NCBI GenBank assembly: GCA_005790605.1
Contig: SXUI01000068.1
Location: 59,672-123,671, forward strand
DNA: 64,000 nucleotides
Direction: 5' to 3'
DNA from: Planctomycetia bacterium
Lineage (GTDB): Bacteria > Planctomycetota > Phycisphaerae > Phycisphaerales > SM1A02
In this document: piece after piece, positions 51,988-60,152 of the stretch
Position numbering within the stretch: the stretch's first letter is position 1
Layout: every line of letters starts with the position of its first letter
Translations under genes and position numbers: made by a program
Notes under the pieces: generated by a model
The model's input: only the letters and a program-made list of their open reading frames with translations
What the model was told of the DNA's origin: nothing
Database searches by the model: none

Positions 51988-53610
51988 TTAGACGCGCTGC
52001 TGCATCGCCTTGCGTGCTTCGTCGATCAACTGACTCACCTGGAATGGTTTGAAGAGGAAGCAGTGGAGGCCCTCTTGGCTCGAACGCACGATGGAGTGGT
52101 GCGGGTCGTAGCCAAATCCCGTCATCAAGATCACCGGCGTGTCCTTGGAAGCATCCTTCGCGGCGCGAAACACCTCGTATCCGTTCGCATCCGGCATTCG
52201 GACATCGGAGATCACGAGATCGAAGCGTTGTCCCCCGCGTGCGCGATCGCGAATCGCGGCGATGGCGCTGACGCCAGTAGTACAGGGGAACACATCGCAA
52301 CCATGTTGAGCGAGCACGAGTTCGACTGTCTTGCGAATCGTCTCCTCATCGTCGACGACAAGGACGCTCTTGCCAACAAACGCGGCATCCACGCACCCTT
52401 CTCGCAGGAGTTGCTCGATGCCGAGCACCGTCTTTGGACCGGTCGCCGCATTGCGCATTCGTTCCTCGGTGCACTCAAGATTTTCGAGAATGCGCTCGAT
52501 CGAGGTCCGAAGCGTTGGGTCTAACCCTGTCGACGCGGTCAATAGGCGAGCTTCGCGCAGCGCCGCTTCGAGCGGACCTGCGGCTTCTTTCTGAATCGTC
52601 GCGGCGACATCTCTGTTTGTTGCAACGCGCTCAGACACGAGCATGTCAAGAATGTTGAGACCGAGTGCGACATACCGTCCGTAGAGTTCCGCTGCGACAC
52701 GATCGCCGTCGTCAAAGGCCCCAAGTTCGCTGCTCTCCGCGTTGAACACACCGACCACGCGATCATGGAGGCGAAGCGGAATGGTCAACGCGCTGCGCGC
52801 TCCAGGAAGTCCGCCGACATACCGCGCGTCTTGGGAGACATCCGCGCAAATTACGCCCTCACCGGTGCTCGCGACCCATCCAGAAATGCCGTTGCCTTCG
52901 GACTTGGCGAACAATCGTTCGCCGATGCCGAGCGGTACGAGGCCGGAACAAAAAACGAGTTCGAGTTGATTCGATCGTCGGTCCGTGAGGCGGTACTCGA
53001 AGTGGTCAAATCCGAGAATGGCCCGGGTTTGCGCGACGACGCGTTCCTCAAGCAATCTCAATCGTTCGGCGGAGTTCAGCGCGCGGAGTTGCTCTGCATC
53101 GAAACTCAGAAGGTCGGTGCCGGCGGCGTCAATCGAGTCGAGGCGTTCGTGCACTTGGTGCGTCGCAGTGGCATCAACGAGCAGAGCGACCGCGCCTTCC
53201 ACTTCCTGTTCCTCTTGATCGTGGCGCGCGAGCGGTGTCATGACGACATCAAACCAGCAACCCAGAGAGCGGAAGGTGGACCGCATGGAGGCAACGGGCA
53301 GCTGCTTCGCTCTTCGCCAAACACCGATCGCCTCAACGCACGCATCCGCGAAACGACGCATTGTTTCTGGCGCTTGGGTTGCAAGGCCGTGATTCATCCA
53401 GACGATTTCTCCGCTTGACTCGACAATGCCTGCGCCGCGGCCGAGGAGATCGAGTACACGGCCCGCGGCTTCATCGCCGCTCGCGCCAGCCACATCTCTT
53501 CGCGTTCGCTGCACGAGCATGAATCCAGCGTCGCCAATCGCGGCGCGTAACCCGTCGGTGATCGGAGCACTGCCGTGGAGTTCAAAAAAGATCAGGTCTT
53601 CGCTACTCAT
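51988..53610 (-). CDS. PAS/GAF sensor protein with C-terminal receiver domain
   Basis: The protein has 540 residues. The N-terminal part (about 40-180) resembles a PAS-like sensor with I-V-E-S-S-G-E-I-V-W-M-N-H-G. A GAF domain follows (about 190-340): E-G-N-G-I-S-G-W-V-A-S-T-G-E-G-V and A-L-T-I-P-L-R-L-H-D-R-V-V-G-V-F-N. The C-terminal receiver (about 415-535) has V-L-V-V-D-D-E-E, the phosphoacceptor Asp in V-I-S-D-V-R-M-P-D, Thr in M-T-G-F and Lys in F-K-P-F, so it is complete. No histidine-kinase catalytic core is present, so phosphate comes from elsewhere. It is divergent from the ABC-transporter operon. Confidence 0.88.
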   Translation of the reverse strand: MSSEDLIFFELHGSAPITDGLRAAIGDAGFMLVQRTRRDVAGASGDEAAGRVLDLLGRGAGIVESSGEIVWMNHGLATQAPETMRRFADACVEAIGVWRRAKQLPVASMRSTFRSLGCWFDVVMTPLARHDQEEQEVEGAVALLVDATATHQVHERLDSIDAAGTDLLSFDAEQLRALNSAERLRLLEERVVAQTRAILGFDHFEYRLTDRRSNQLELVFCSGLVPLGIGERLFAKSEGNGISGWVASTGEGVICADVSQDARYVGGLPGARSALTIPLRLHDRVVGVFNAESSELGAFDDGDRVAAELYGRYVALGLNILDMLVSERVATNRDVAATIQKEAAGPLEAALREARLLTASTGLDPTLRTSIERILENLECTEERMRNAATGPKTVLGIEQLLREGCVDAAFVGKSVLVVDDEETIRKTVELVLAQHGCDVFPCTTGVSAIAAIRDRARGGQRFDLVISDVRMPDANGYEVFRAAKDASKDTPVILMTGFGYDPHHSIVRSSQEGLHCFLFKPFQVSQLIDEARKAMQQRV

Positions 53611-53827
53611 GTTGCGCGGAACGGTGCACTGAAGCGGGACACCCCAGTTGTCCTGAGGCTGTTTTCGGCGTTATCCCATACGGAAGGTGAGCGCCGCGGA
53701 TGCAGCGCTCTCGTGTCATGGGCGAGTGTACCCTCCAGCGATGACTGCTTTCGGCGCTGATGCGCCGAACTCGTCGAGGTTTCTTCCGTACACTCCGCAC
53801 CTCTCAGTCGCCGATCTTCATCTCCGC

Positions 53828-54790
53828 ATGTCGCACTGCGTGCTCGCTCGAAACCTCACCAAACGATTTGCCGGACTCACGGCGGTCGATGGAATTGACT
53901 TGGACTTGCCGACGCGAGGGGTGACTGGGTTTCTTGGTCCGAATGGTGCAGGGAAGAGCACGACGATTCGGTTGCTCGCGGGGGTGCTTGCACCGGATGC
54001 GGGGAGCCTCAGCGTCTTCGGTCTTGAAAGCCAGGCACACGCAGCCGCGATTCGCTCCCGTGTCGGGTATCTCCCCGAGTCTGCGCCTCTGCATCCTGAA
54101 CTCACCGTGGCGGAGTTTCTTCGCTATCGCGGACGACTTCGTGGGCTCGCTGGTCGCCTGTTGCGAAACGAGATCGATAGCGCTGTCAGTCGCTGCGATC
54201 TCGCTTCTGTCACGCGTGCCGTCACTGGTCGACTTTCGAAGGGGTTCCAGCAACGCGTCGGCCTCGCCGCGTCGATCCTCGGTTCGCCTGAACTCCTCAT
54301 TCTCGATGAGCCTTCGGTCGGGCTCGATCCCGCACAACTCGTCGCCTTTCGATCGCTGCTTCGCGAGATCGGCGATTCCGCGTGCGTGCTGTTTTCGACG
54401 CACGTGCTCGCCGAAGTCGCCGCGGTCTGTGATGCGGTCGTGCTGATCGCGCAGGGGCGGCTCCTCGCGCACGAACCGCTCGCGAAGTTCCGCGAGCGAG
54501 GGGTGCGCGAAGCCGCGTTCATGGTGGAGTGTGACAAGCCGATCGAGTCGATCGTCGAGGTTCTCGCGATCACCTCCATCGGGCGCACGATCCAACTTTC
54601 GGATGGATGGAATCGCGTGGAGTTTCGCGCCCGCGACCGAGCCCACGATCCGCGCGAACGGCTCGCTTCGGTGCTCCGTGCGCAGTCCATCGCGGTACGA
54701 GTCCTCGCGCGCATCGACCCAACGCTCGATGAGCTCTTTGTCGCCGCCCTTGATGCATCGCGCTCCGATGTGCGTGAGGCACGCGCATGA
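53828..54790 (+). CDS. ABC transporter ATP-binding protein (GldA-like)
   Basis: The protein has 320 residues from ATG 53828; the frame is open to 53687 without similarity. Walker A reads G-P-N-G-A-G-K-S-T, the signature motif is R-L-S-K-G-F-Q-Q-R-V and Walker B is L-L-I-L-D-E-P-S-V-G-L-D-P, followed by S-T-H-V-L-A-E-V. The signature with Lys-Gly-Phe rather than Ser-Gly-Gly-Gln is usual in the GldA/ABC-2 branch. The C-terminal part (about 230-320) is the domain that docks the permease. The stop overlaps the next start by four bases, so the permease fusion is translationally coupled. Confidence 0.9.
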   Translation: MSHCVLARNLTKRFAGLTAVDGIDLDLPTRGVTGFLGPNGAGKSTTIRLLAGVLAPDAGSLSVFGLESQAHAAAIRSRVGYLPESAPLHPELTVAEFLRYRGRLRGLAGRLLRNEIDSAVSRCDLASVTRAVTGRLSKGFQQRVGLAASILGSPELLILDEPSVGLDPAQLVAFRSLLREIGDSACVLFSTHVLAEVAAVCDAVVLIAQGRLLAHEPLAKFRERGVREAAFMVECDKPIESIVEVLAITSIGRTIQLSDGWNRVEFRARDRAHDPRERLASVLRAQSIAVRVLARIDPTLDELFVAALDASRSDVREARA

Positions 54791-57651
54791 GTCGATCTGC
54801 GACGAGTGGCGAACAGCGGATTGGTCGGCGCATTGCGCAGCGATGCATGCCTCCGTTCGCGGTTGCGATGCGCGAGTTTCATAGCGCGTTTGTGACGGGT
54901 ACGGGGTGGATCGTGTTGGCGATTGCTGGTTTAGTTGCGGCGGCGACTTTCTGCGCGAGCACATTTGCCGAGGGCGGACCGAGCACTCTCCGCGTGCCGC
55001 TCCTTGCTGCCGGATGGGCGCTCGTGGTGACCGCGCCCGCGCTCTCGATGCGCACCATCTCCGAGGAGTACCGGCAAAAAACATGGGAGTCACTCTTTGC
55101 CTCGCCGATCTCGACCTTCGACATCGTGAAGGGGAAAGTGTTCGCGTGCGGCGCACTCGTGTTCACGCTGCTTCTCCCAAGCGCGCTTCTCGTCATCCCT
55201 CTCGAGTGTTACTCCGATCCAGACTATGGCGAACTTGCGTGCGGGCTCCTTGGATTGTGGCTCTCCGCAACGGCGGCGTGCTCGCTTGGCGTCTGCATTT
55301 CGGCGATGACATCGAGCCAGGTCGTCGCGTATCTCTGCACGCTCTTCGCGTGGCTCGCACTTGCAGTTGGATCTCGCATGCTTGTCGGGGTCGTTCCGCT
55401 CGACTTCGCGCGGGTGGTGGCATCGTTCGATCCTCTCGCTCGACTCGAGACCTTTACGATCGGTCTCTTTGATAGCGCGGGGGTGATGTACTTTCTCGCC
55501 ATCATCTTTGCATCCACGATTGGCGCGAGCACATGCCTCGAGCGCCTCCGTGTGCCGACGCGGAAGAGTTCGGTGACGCGCGCGATGGATCGAGTGGAAG
55601 CCGCGTCGTTCGTCATCGTGAGTACGGCTGTCGCGATCGCAAGCGTTGCTCTCGCGTCACAATCGATGTTTCGAATCGAACTCGATCTCACGAAAACGCG
55701 TGCGTATAGCCTCGCGCCAGCAACCGTCGCGATGCTCGAGACATTGCCTGACGGCGAGTGGGAGATCGTACTTTTCGTCGAAGACGCAGGCGTGGATCGC
55801 GCCGTCCTTCGACAAGTCGATGAAGTGCTCCGTCGATTGCGTGAGGCTGCACCTCGCTTGCGTACGAGTCGAATCGATCCCACCGATCCGGCGCAAGCGG
55901 GCGAGTACGAGGCCGCGCTCTCCGCAATCGCTCAGCGGAACGCTGCGTCGATGGACGCGTATCGAGCCGCGATTGAGGAGGGTTTGGAGTCGTTCGAGCA
56001 GTTTCGTCGCGGCGCTGGAAGTCAATCCACTGCGATCCGCGCTGCGCTTCGGACGCTGAGCGCGGATCACCCCGCGCGACGAACGGGTGAGCAGATGGCC
56101 GCATTCTTCGCGCAAATCGCGAGTGAGGGCGATCGGTTTCATGCGAGAGTGACTGAGTTCCTGACGACCTCAGCACAGCGGCCGTTGCCTGAACTCGACA
56201 GCGCGCGAAGCGCACTTGCTGCCGCGTTCAAGGCGTGGGGCGATCAACTCGCAGGCGCGGCGTCCGTGCTCGCTGAGTGGCGCCCGGTGGCTGCGCTTCC
56301 GGAGAGTTCGAAGTCCTTCGGACAAACCAAGGCGCGTGAGTACGAAGCGCGCGCGACCAACCTGTTGATGATTCGGGAAAAACTCGAGGCGCTCCCGCCC
56401 TTGGAGATCGATGCACTCACAAAGGCGCTGATGGCTGGCGAAGTTGCGGTCGTCCTCGCGCCTGACGCGACCGCTGTCGTCCCTGCGTGGCAGTTGTTTC
56501 CGAAGGCGTCGAAGCAGACTGAGGATCATGAGCGTGTCGCATTCAACTGGGGCTTCCGCGGTGAAGAAGTGCTCGCGAGCAGCCTCCGCACGCTTTCAGG
56601 TGCGGTGATGCCAGAGGTCGTGTTTGTCCACGCGGAGCAATCGAGTTTGTTGAAGAGTTCACCCGATCGGAGCGACCTCGTCGCGATGGCGGACGCGCTT
56701 CGTGCGTCGGGTTCACGCGTGGTTGAGTGGATGCCGCATGTTGGGAAACGGCCCGTCGCGGCGCAAGGCATGCAGCAGGTCTTCATCGTGCAGCCTCCAC
56801 TTCGGCGTCGGTCGCTTGAGCCCGCGCCAGAAGAGAAGGCCTTGCTCGAAGCGACGGATGGATTACTCAAGGATGGGAAGAGCGTACTCATCGCCGAGGG
56901 GCGGAGCTTGCTCGCGTTGCTCGGTCAGCCAGACCCTTGGAGCACGATGCTTGACTCGTTGGGAGTCCACGCGCGAACCGGAAAGGTGATTTTCGAACTT
57001 GTTGCGCGGGAGGACGGGACGCCCGAGGCGCAGGCATTTCAGCTGCTCGAACGCTTCCCTCGATCCATGCCATTTGCGAGTCGCATGCAAGGGCGTGCGA
57101 TGCTCTTGCCGCAACCGATGCCTCTCGATTTCGACGCGTCGCAACTTGCGAGTGCGCAGTTTCGCTGCACGCCCGCGATCGAGATTGAGCCAAGCGCGAC
57201 ACGCTGGATTGAGGACGATTGGCGTAAGGAAGGTGCGGGTGTCCAGGAAGTGCCGGCGAAGAAGCAGATGAATTCCACGCTCGCGGTTGCGCTGCTTCTC
57301 GAGCGCAACTCGGCCAGTTCTGGAAACAGCGAGGGGCAGCGCGTGGTCCTCGTTGGGAGCGGGGGGTGGATGCTCTCGAGCGTCGCAGATATCTCGCAAT
57401 CGCTCGGCGGATCACGCATGTTGCTGACGAATCCAGGGAATCGGGAGTTCCTGCTTGCGAGCGTCGCGTGGATGGCGCACCGTGACGACCTCCTTGGCGC
57501 AGGGATGAGTGGCCGTGAGATCGCACGAATCGAAGGACTCTCCGATAGGGCGCGTCTTGGCTGGCGCGTGGTGCTTCTGAGTGGACTGCCGTGCGCTCCA
57601 CTCCTGATTGGAGCGAGCGTGCTGCTTCGTCGGCGAAGGGGAGGTCGTTGA
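54787..57651 (+). CDS. GldF-GldG-like ABC permease fusion protein
   Basis: The protein has 954 residues. Residues 20-275 form an ABC-2-type permease with about six membrane helices (S-M-R-T-I-S-E-E-Y-R-Q-K-T-W-E, then K-G-K-V-F-A-C-G-A, typical of GldF). After one more helix near 280, a long extracytoplasmic GldG-like region (about 300-920) starts with the fold's T-K-T-R-A-Y-S-L-A-P-A and runs to a final helix near 925. In Bacteroidetes GldF and GldG are separate parts of the gliding-motility ABC system; here they form one polypeptide. It starts inside the ATPase gene's last codon and ends overlapping the DUF4340 start, so the three genes form one operon. Confidence 0.85.
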   Translation: MSRSATSGEQRIGRRIAQRCMPPFAVAMREFHSAFVTGTGWIVLAIAGLVAAATFCASTFAEGGPSTLRVPLLAAGWALVVTAPALSMRTISEEYRQKTWESLFASPISTFDIVKGKVFACGALVFTLLLPSALLVIPLECYSDPDYGELACGLLGLWLSATAACSLGVCISAMTSSQVVAYLCTLFAWLALAVGSRMLVGVVPLDFARVVASFDPLARLETFTIGLFDSAGVMYFLAIIFASTIGASTCLERLRVPTRKSSVTRAMDRVEAASFVIVSTAVAIASVALASQSMFRIELDLTKTRAYSLAPATVAMLETLPDGEWEIVLFVEDAGVDRAVLRQVDEVLRRLREAAPRLRTSRIDPTDPAQAGEYEAALSAIAQRNAASMDAYRAAIEEGLESFEQFRRGAGSQSTAIRAALRTLSADHPARRTGEQMAAFFAQIASEGDRFHARVTEFLTTSAQRPLPELDSARSALAAAFKAWGDQLAGAASVLAEWRPVAALPESSKSFGQTKAREYEARATNLLMIREKLEALPPLEIDALTKALMAGEVAVVLAPDATAVVPAWQLFPKASKQTEDHERVAFNWGFRGEEVLASSLRTLSGAVMPEVVFVHAEQSSLLKSSPDRSDLVAMADALRASGSRVVEWMPHVGKRPVAAQGMQQVFIVQPPLRRRSLEPAPEEKALLEATDGLLKDGKSVLIAEGRSLLALLGQPDPWSTMLDSLGVHARTGKVIFELVAREDGTPEAQAFQLLERFPRSMPFASRMQGRAMLLPQPMPLDFDASQLASAQFRCTPAIEIEPSATRWIEDDWRKEGAGVQEVPAKKQMNSTLAVALLLERNSASSGNSEGQRVVLVGSGGWMLSSVADISQSLGGSRMLLTNPGNREFLLASVAWMAHRDDLLGAGMSGREIARIEGLSDRARLGWRVVLLSGLPCAPLLIGASVLLRRRRGGR

Positions 57652-59015
57652 TGCGCGCGCTCTTCGCAACGAAGTGGCTGCGTGTCGGCATCATGCTGTT
57701 GATTGCTGGCGTGCTTGGAGTCCTCGCGCACAACGCAGTGCCCATCGAAGCCAAAGTGCGATCAACACCGATGGTGTTCGGCGCAGACGAGGCGAACGCC
57801 GATCTTCTCGATCGCGTGGAGCTCACTCGCCGTCGCGCGGATGGCGTCGAGTCGCGCTGGGTCTTCGTCAGGGACGGCGACGAGTGGCGTCAGGTTGAAC
57901 CATTTGTGCACCCAGTCGACACTTGGGCGATGCGAAAGTTCGCCGCGATCGCGAGTGGGCTTGCAGTCGTTCGACAGGAACCAGCGACGGAAGCGACCCT
58001 GCGCTCGCTCGCGTTGGAGCCTCCGTCAGGCACGCTGAAACTGAGCGCAGGCGAGCGTGCAACAACCATTGAGTTTGGTGTGCGAGGACTTGCGGGCAAA
58101 GCATTTCTTCGCAAGCGAGTCGGAACACTGCCACCGGGCGACATTCTTGTCGTCGATGCGGAACTCCACCAGCGTGCGCTCGGCATTGATCCGAGCGAGT
58201 GGCGGTCGCGCGCTCTCTTTCCGAATGCCACGCGCGCTGTCAGCGTGCAGTTTGACGGTGGATCCTTGCCGTTGACGCTTGAGCGAAAGGGAAACGCGTG
58301 GGAGTTCACGGCGCCATCCAAGACGCGCGCCGATGCACAGCAAGTGGAGGATTTTCTTGCAGCATCCGCGCGATGTGAGTCGAGCGGGTTCATCGCTGAT
58401 CGACCGCAACAGTTAGCGATGTACGGACTCGATCCTCCAAGCGCGGCTGTGGAAGTGACCTCGAAAGTCGATTCCCGCACGCTGCTCATCGGCGATCCGA
58501 TCGCGATTGGATCGCAGGATCGATTCGGCATGATGGAGGGAACGCCAAGCGTGCTTCGGTTGAGCGCGACGACACTCGCGGCTTTGCTTCCTCGATTCGA
58601 GTTGCTCGTGTCACCGATTGCGTCGGGTGTCCGCGCTGCGGACATGACGCAGATCGAGATCCTGCAACCGTCGACCGAGTCCGTGCGCTCGCTGCTTCTT
58701 GAGCGAACGCTCGACGGTTGGCAATGCGCAGCGGTGGCGAGCAGCGAAGTGCAGAAGGACGTGCTTTCGAAGTTGATCGCGGCGCTCACGGAGACGCGCG
58801 CGAAGTCGCTCGCGTCGGGCGCGGCAAATCCTGCAGATGTCATTGCGACTGTCGTGTTGCGTGGGGTCGGAGGGACGACGCTCGGCGCCGTCATCGTGTC
58901 GCGATCGACGGAAACGGGGGAATGGGCACTCGACGATGGATCTGGAGTCCGTCGCGTTTACCCGCCGGCGATGGAGATTCCACTGACGCGCGAAGCGTTA
59001 CTTCGAGGCAACTGA
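57651..59015 (+). CDS. DUF4340 domain protein, third gene of the ABC operon
   Basis: The protein has 454 residues from ATG 57651, overlapping the previous stop by one base (TGATG). One N-terminal membrane helix (about 10-30) precedes the extracytoplasmic DUF4340 repeats: R-W-V-F-V-R-D-G-D-E-W, L-A-L-E-P-P-S-G-T-L-K-L and later W-E-F-T-A-P and M-Y-G-L-D-P-P-S. DUF4340 proteins are regularly coded next to GldA/GldG-type transporters in planctomycetes and other bacteria. They probably form part of the complex, but the transported substance is not known. Its 3' end overlaps the convergent ribD gene by 18 bases. Confidence 0.85.
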   Translation: MRALFATKWLRVGIMLLIAGVLGVLAHNAVPIEAKVRSTPMVFGADEANADLLDRVELTRRRADGVESRWVFVRDGDEWRQVEPFVHPVDTWAMRKFAAIASGLAVVRQEPATEATLRSLALEPPSGTLKLSAGERATTIEFGVRGLAGKAFLRKRVGTLPPGDILVVDAELHQRALGIDPSEWRSRALFPNATRAVSVQFDGGSLPLTLERKGNAWEFTAPSKTRADAQQVEDFLAASARCESSGFIADRPQQLAMYGLDPPSAAVEVTSKVDSRTLLIGDPIAIGSQDRFGMMEGTPSVLRLSATTLAALLPRFELLVSPIASGVRAADMTQIEILQPSTESVRSLLLERTLDGWQCAAVASSEVQKDVLSKLIAALTETRAKSLASGAANPADVIATVVLRGVGGTTLGAVIVSRSTETGEWALDDGSGVRRVYPPAMEIPLTREALLRGN

Positions 59016-60152
59016 GGCGAGACCGAGCGAAGCCATGCTTGTGCATCGATAGTGCAGCAGCGCATCGCCATCGCGCCGGCGCACGGCGAGAAGTCTCGCG
59101 GGGATCGCATCGCGCATCGCATCCGTTCGAAGTCCGCGCACGCTCGAGAGTGCATTTGCATCGCCGATGATGATTGGCCCCACGAAGGAAAACACTTCGT
59201 CGACGAGGTTCTCGGCAAAAAGTTTCCCGACGAGGCCGCCACCAGCCTCAACGAGCACCGTTGACACGCCTTGGGCGAAAAGCGCGATAAACGCGGGCGT
59301 CATTTCGCCACTCTCTCCGAGTTCGACGACTCTCGCTCCGGCAGCCTCAAGCGCGCGCACACGCGCTGCGACTTCAGCATCGCGCGCCGCCTCAGGAAGG
59401 GCGAGGATCACCACTTGGCCCTCGCTCGACTGCTCAAGCATTGCGCATCCAAGTGGCGTGTTCGCGAGCGGGTCGTAGACGATTCGCATCGCGCGGCGTC
59501 GCACGCGCGTCTCTCGCGCGTTCAATCTTGGATTGTCGGTGATGACGGTGCCGATGCCTGTCAATACTCCATCGACGCGCCCTCGTTCACGATGCACCAT
59601 GCGTCGCGCGCGTTCGCCCGAGATCCACTTGGATGCACGGGAACGAAGCGCGATTCGCCCGTCGATAGATGCGGCCCACTTCACGGTCATCCATGGCAGC
59701 TGCGTGACGACGCGCTTGAGAAACGGAAGCGCGAGTTCCTCTGCGCGCGGTGACGAAATCGACAGGACCTCAATCCCCGCATCGCGAAGCCTCTGGGCTC
59801 CGCCCGCCGCTCGTGGAAATGGATCTGCGACTGCGTAGACGACGCGCCGCACGCCAGCGTCGATGAGCGCCTGTGTACACGGTCCCGTGCGACCCTGATG
59901 ATTGCACGGTTCAAGGGTGACCACTGCGGTGGCGCCTCTCGCTCTTGAGCCAGCTCGAACGAGCGCTTCGACTTCTGCGTGAGGCGCCCCGACGCGCGTG
60001 TGATATCCCTCGCTGATCGCGTTCCCATCTTCATCGAGGATGACGCATCCCACCATTGGGTTGGGTTCAACGAATCCATGTCCTCGCGACGCCAGTCGCA
60101 CCGCGCGTTCCATCGCGCGTTTGAATCGAAACGAGGAGGCGCAGTCGCTCAT
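58998..60152 (-). CDS. ribD: Riboflavin biosynthesis deaminase/reductase RibD
   Basis: The protein has 384 residues. The N-terminal deaminase (about 10-150) has the zinc site H-A-E-V-E-A-L and P-C-N-H-Q-G-R-T-G-P-C. The C-terminal reductase (about 160-380) has V-K-W-A-A-S-I-D-G-R-I-A and N-P-R-L-N-A-R, plus V-E-A-G-G-G-L-V-G. The enzyme converts the pyrimidine product of GTP cyclohydrolase II to the ribitylamino form on the way to riboflavin. No other rib genes lie in the window. It is coupled to the upstream SpoIIE-type gene by a four-base overlap, an unexpected pairing of metabolism and signalling. Confidence 0.95.
   Translation of the reverse strand: MSDCASSFRFKRAMERAVRLASRGHGFVEPNPMVGCVILDEDGNAISEGYHTRVGAPHAEVEALVRAGSRARGATAVVTLEPCNHQGRTGPCTQALIDAGVRRVVYAVADPFPRAAGGAQRLRDAGIEVLSISSPRAEELALPFLKRVVTQLPWMTVKWAASIDGRIALRSRASKWISGERARRMVHRERGRVDGVLTGIGTVITDNPRLNARETRVRRRAMRIVYDPLANTPLGCAMLEQSSEGQVVILALPEAARDAEVAARVRALEAAGARVVELGESGEMTPAFIALFAQGVSTVLVEAGGGLVGKLFAENLVDEVFSFVGPIIIGDANALSSVRGLRTDAMRDAIPARLLAVRRRDGDALLHYRCTSMASLGLASVASK

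Noticed and set aside
53804..55156. 450-codon open frame antisense to the ABC ATPase and permease
   Set aside because: Overlaps genes with intact Walker motifs and coupled starts; the composition is that of an antisense shadow.
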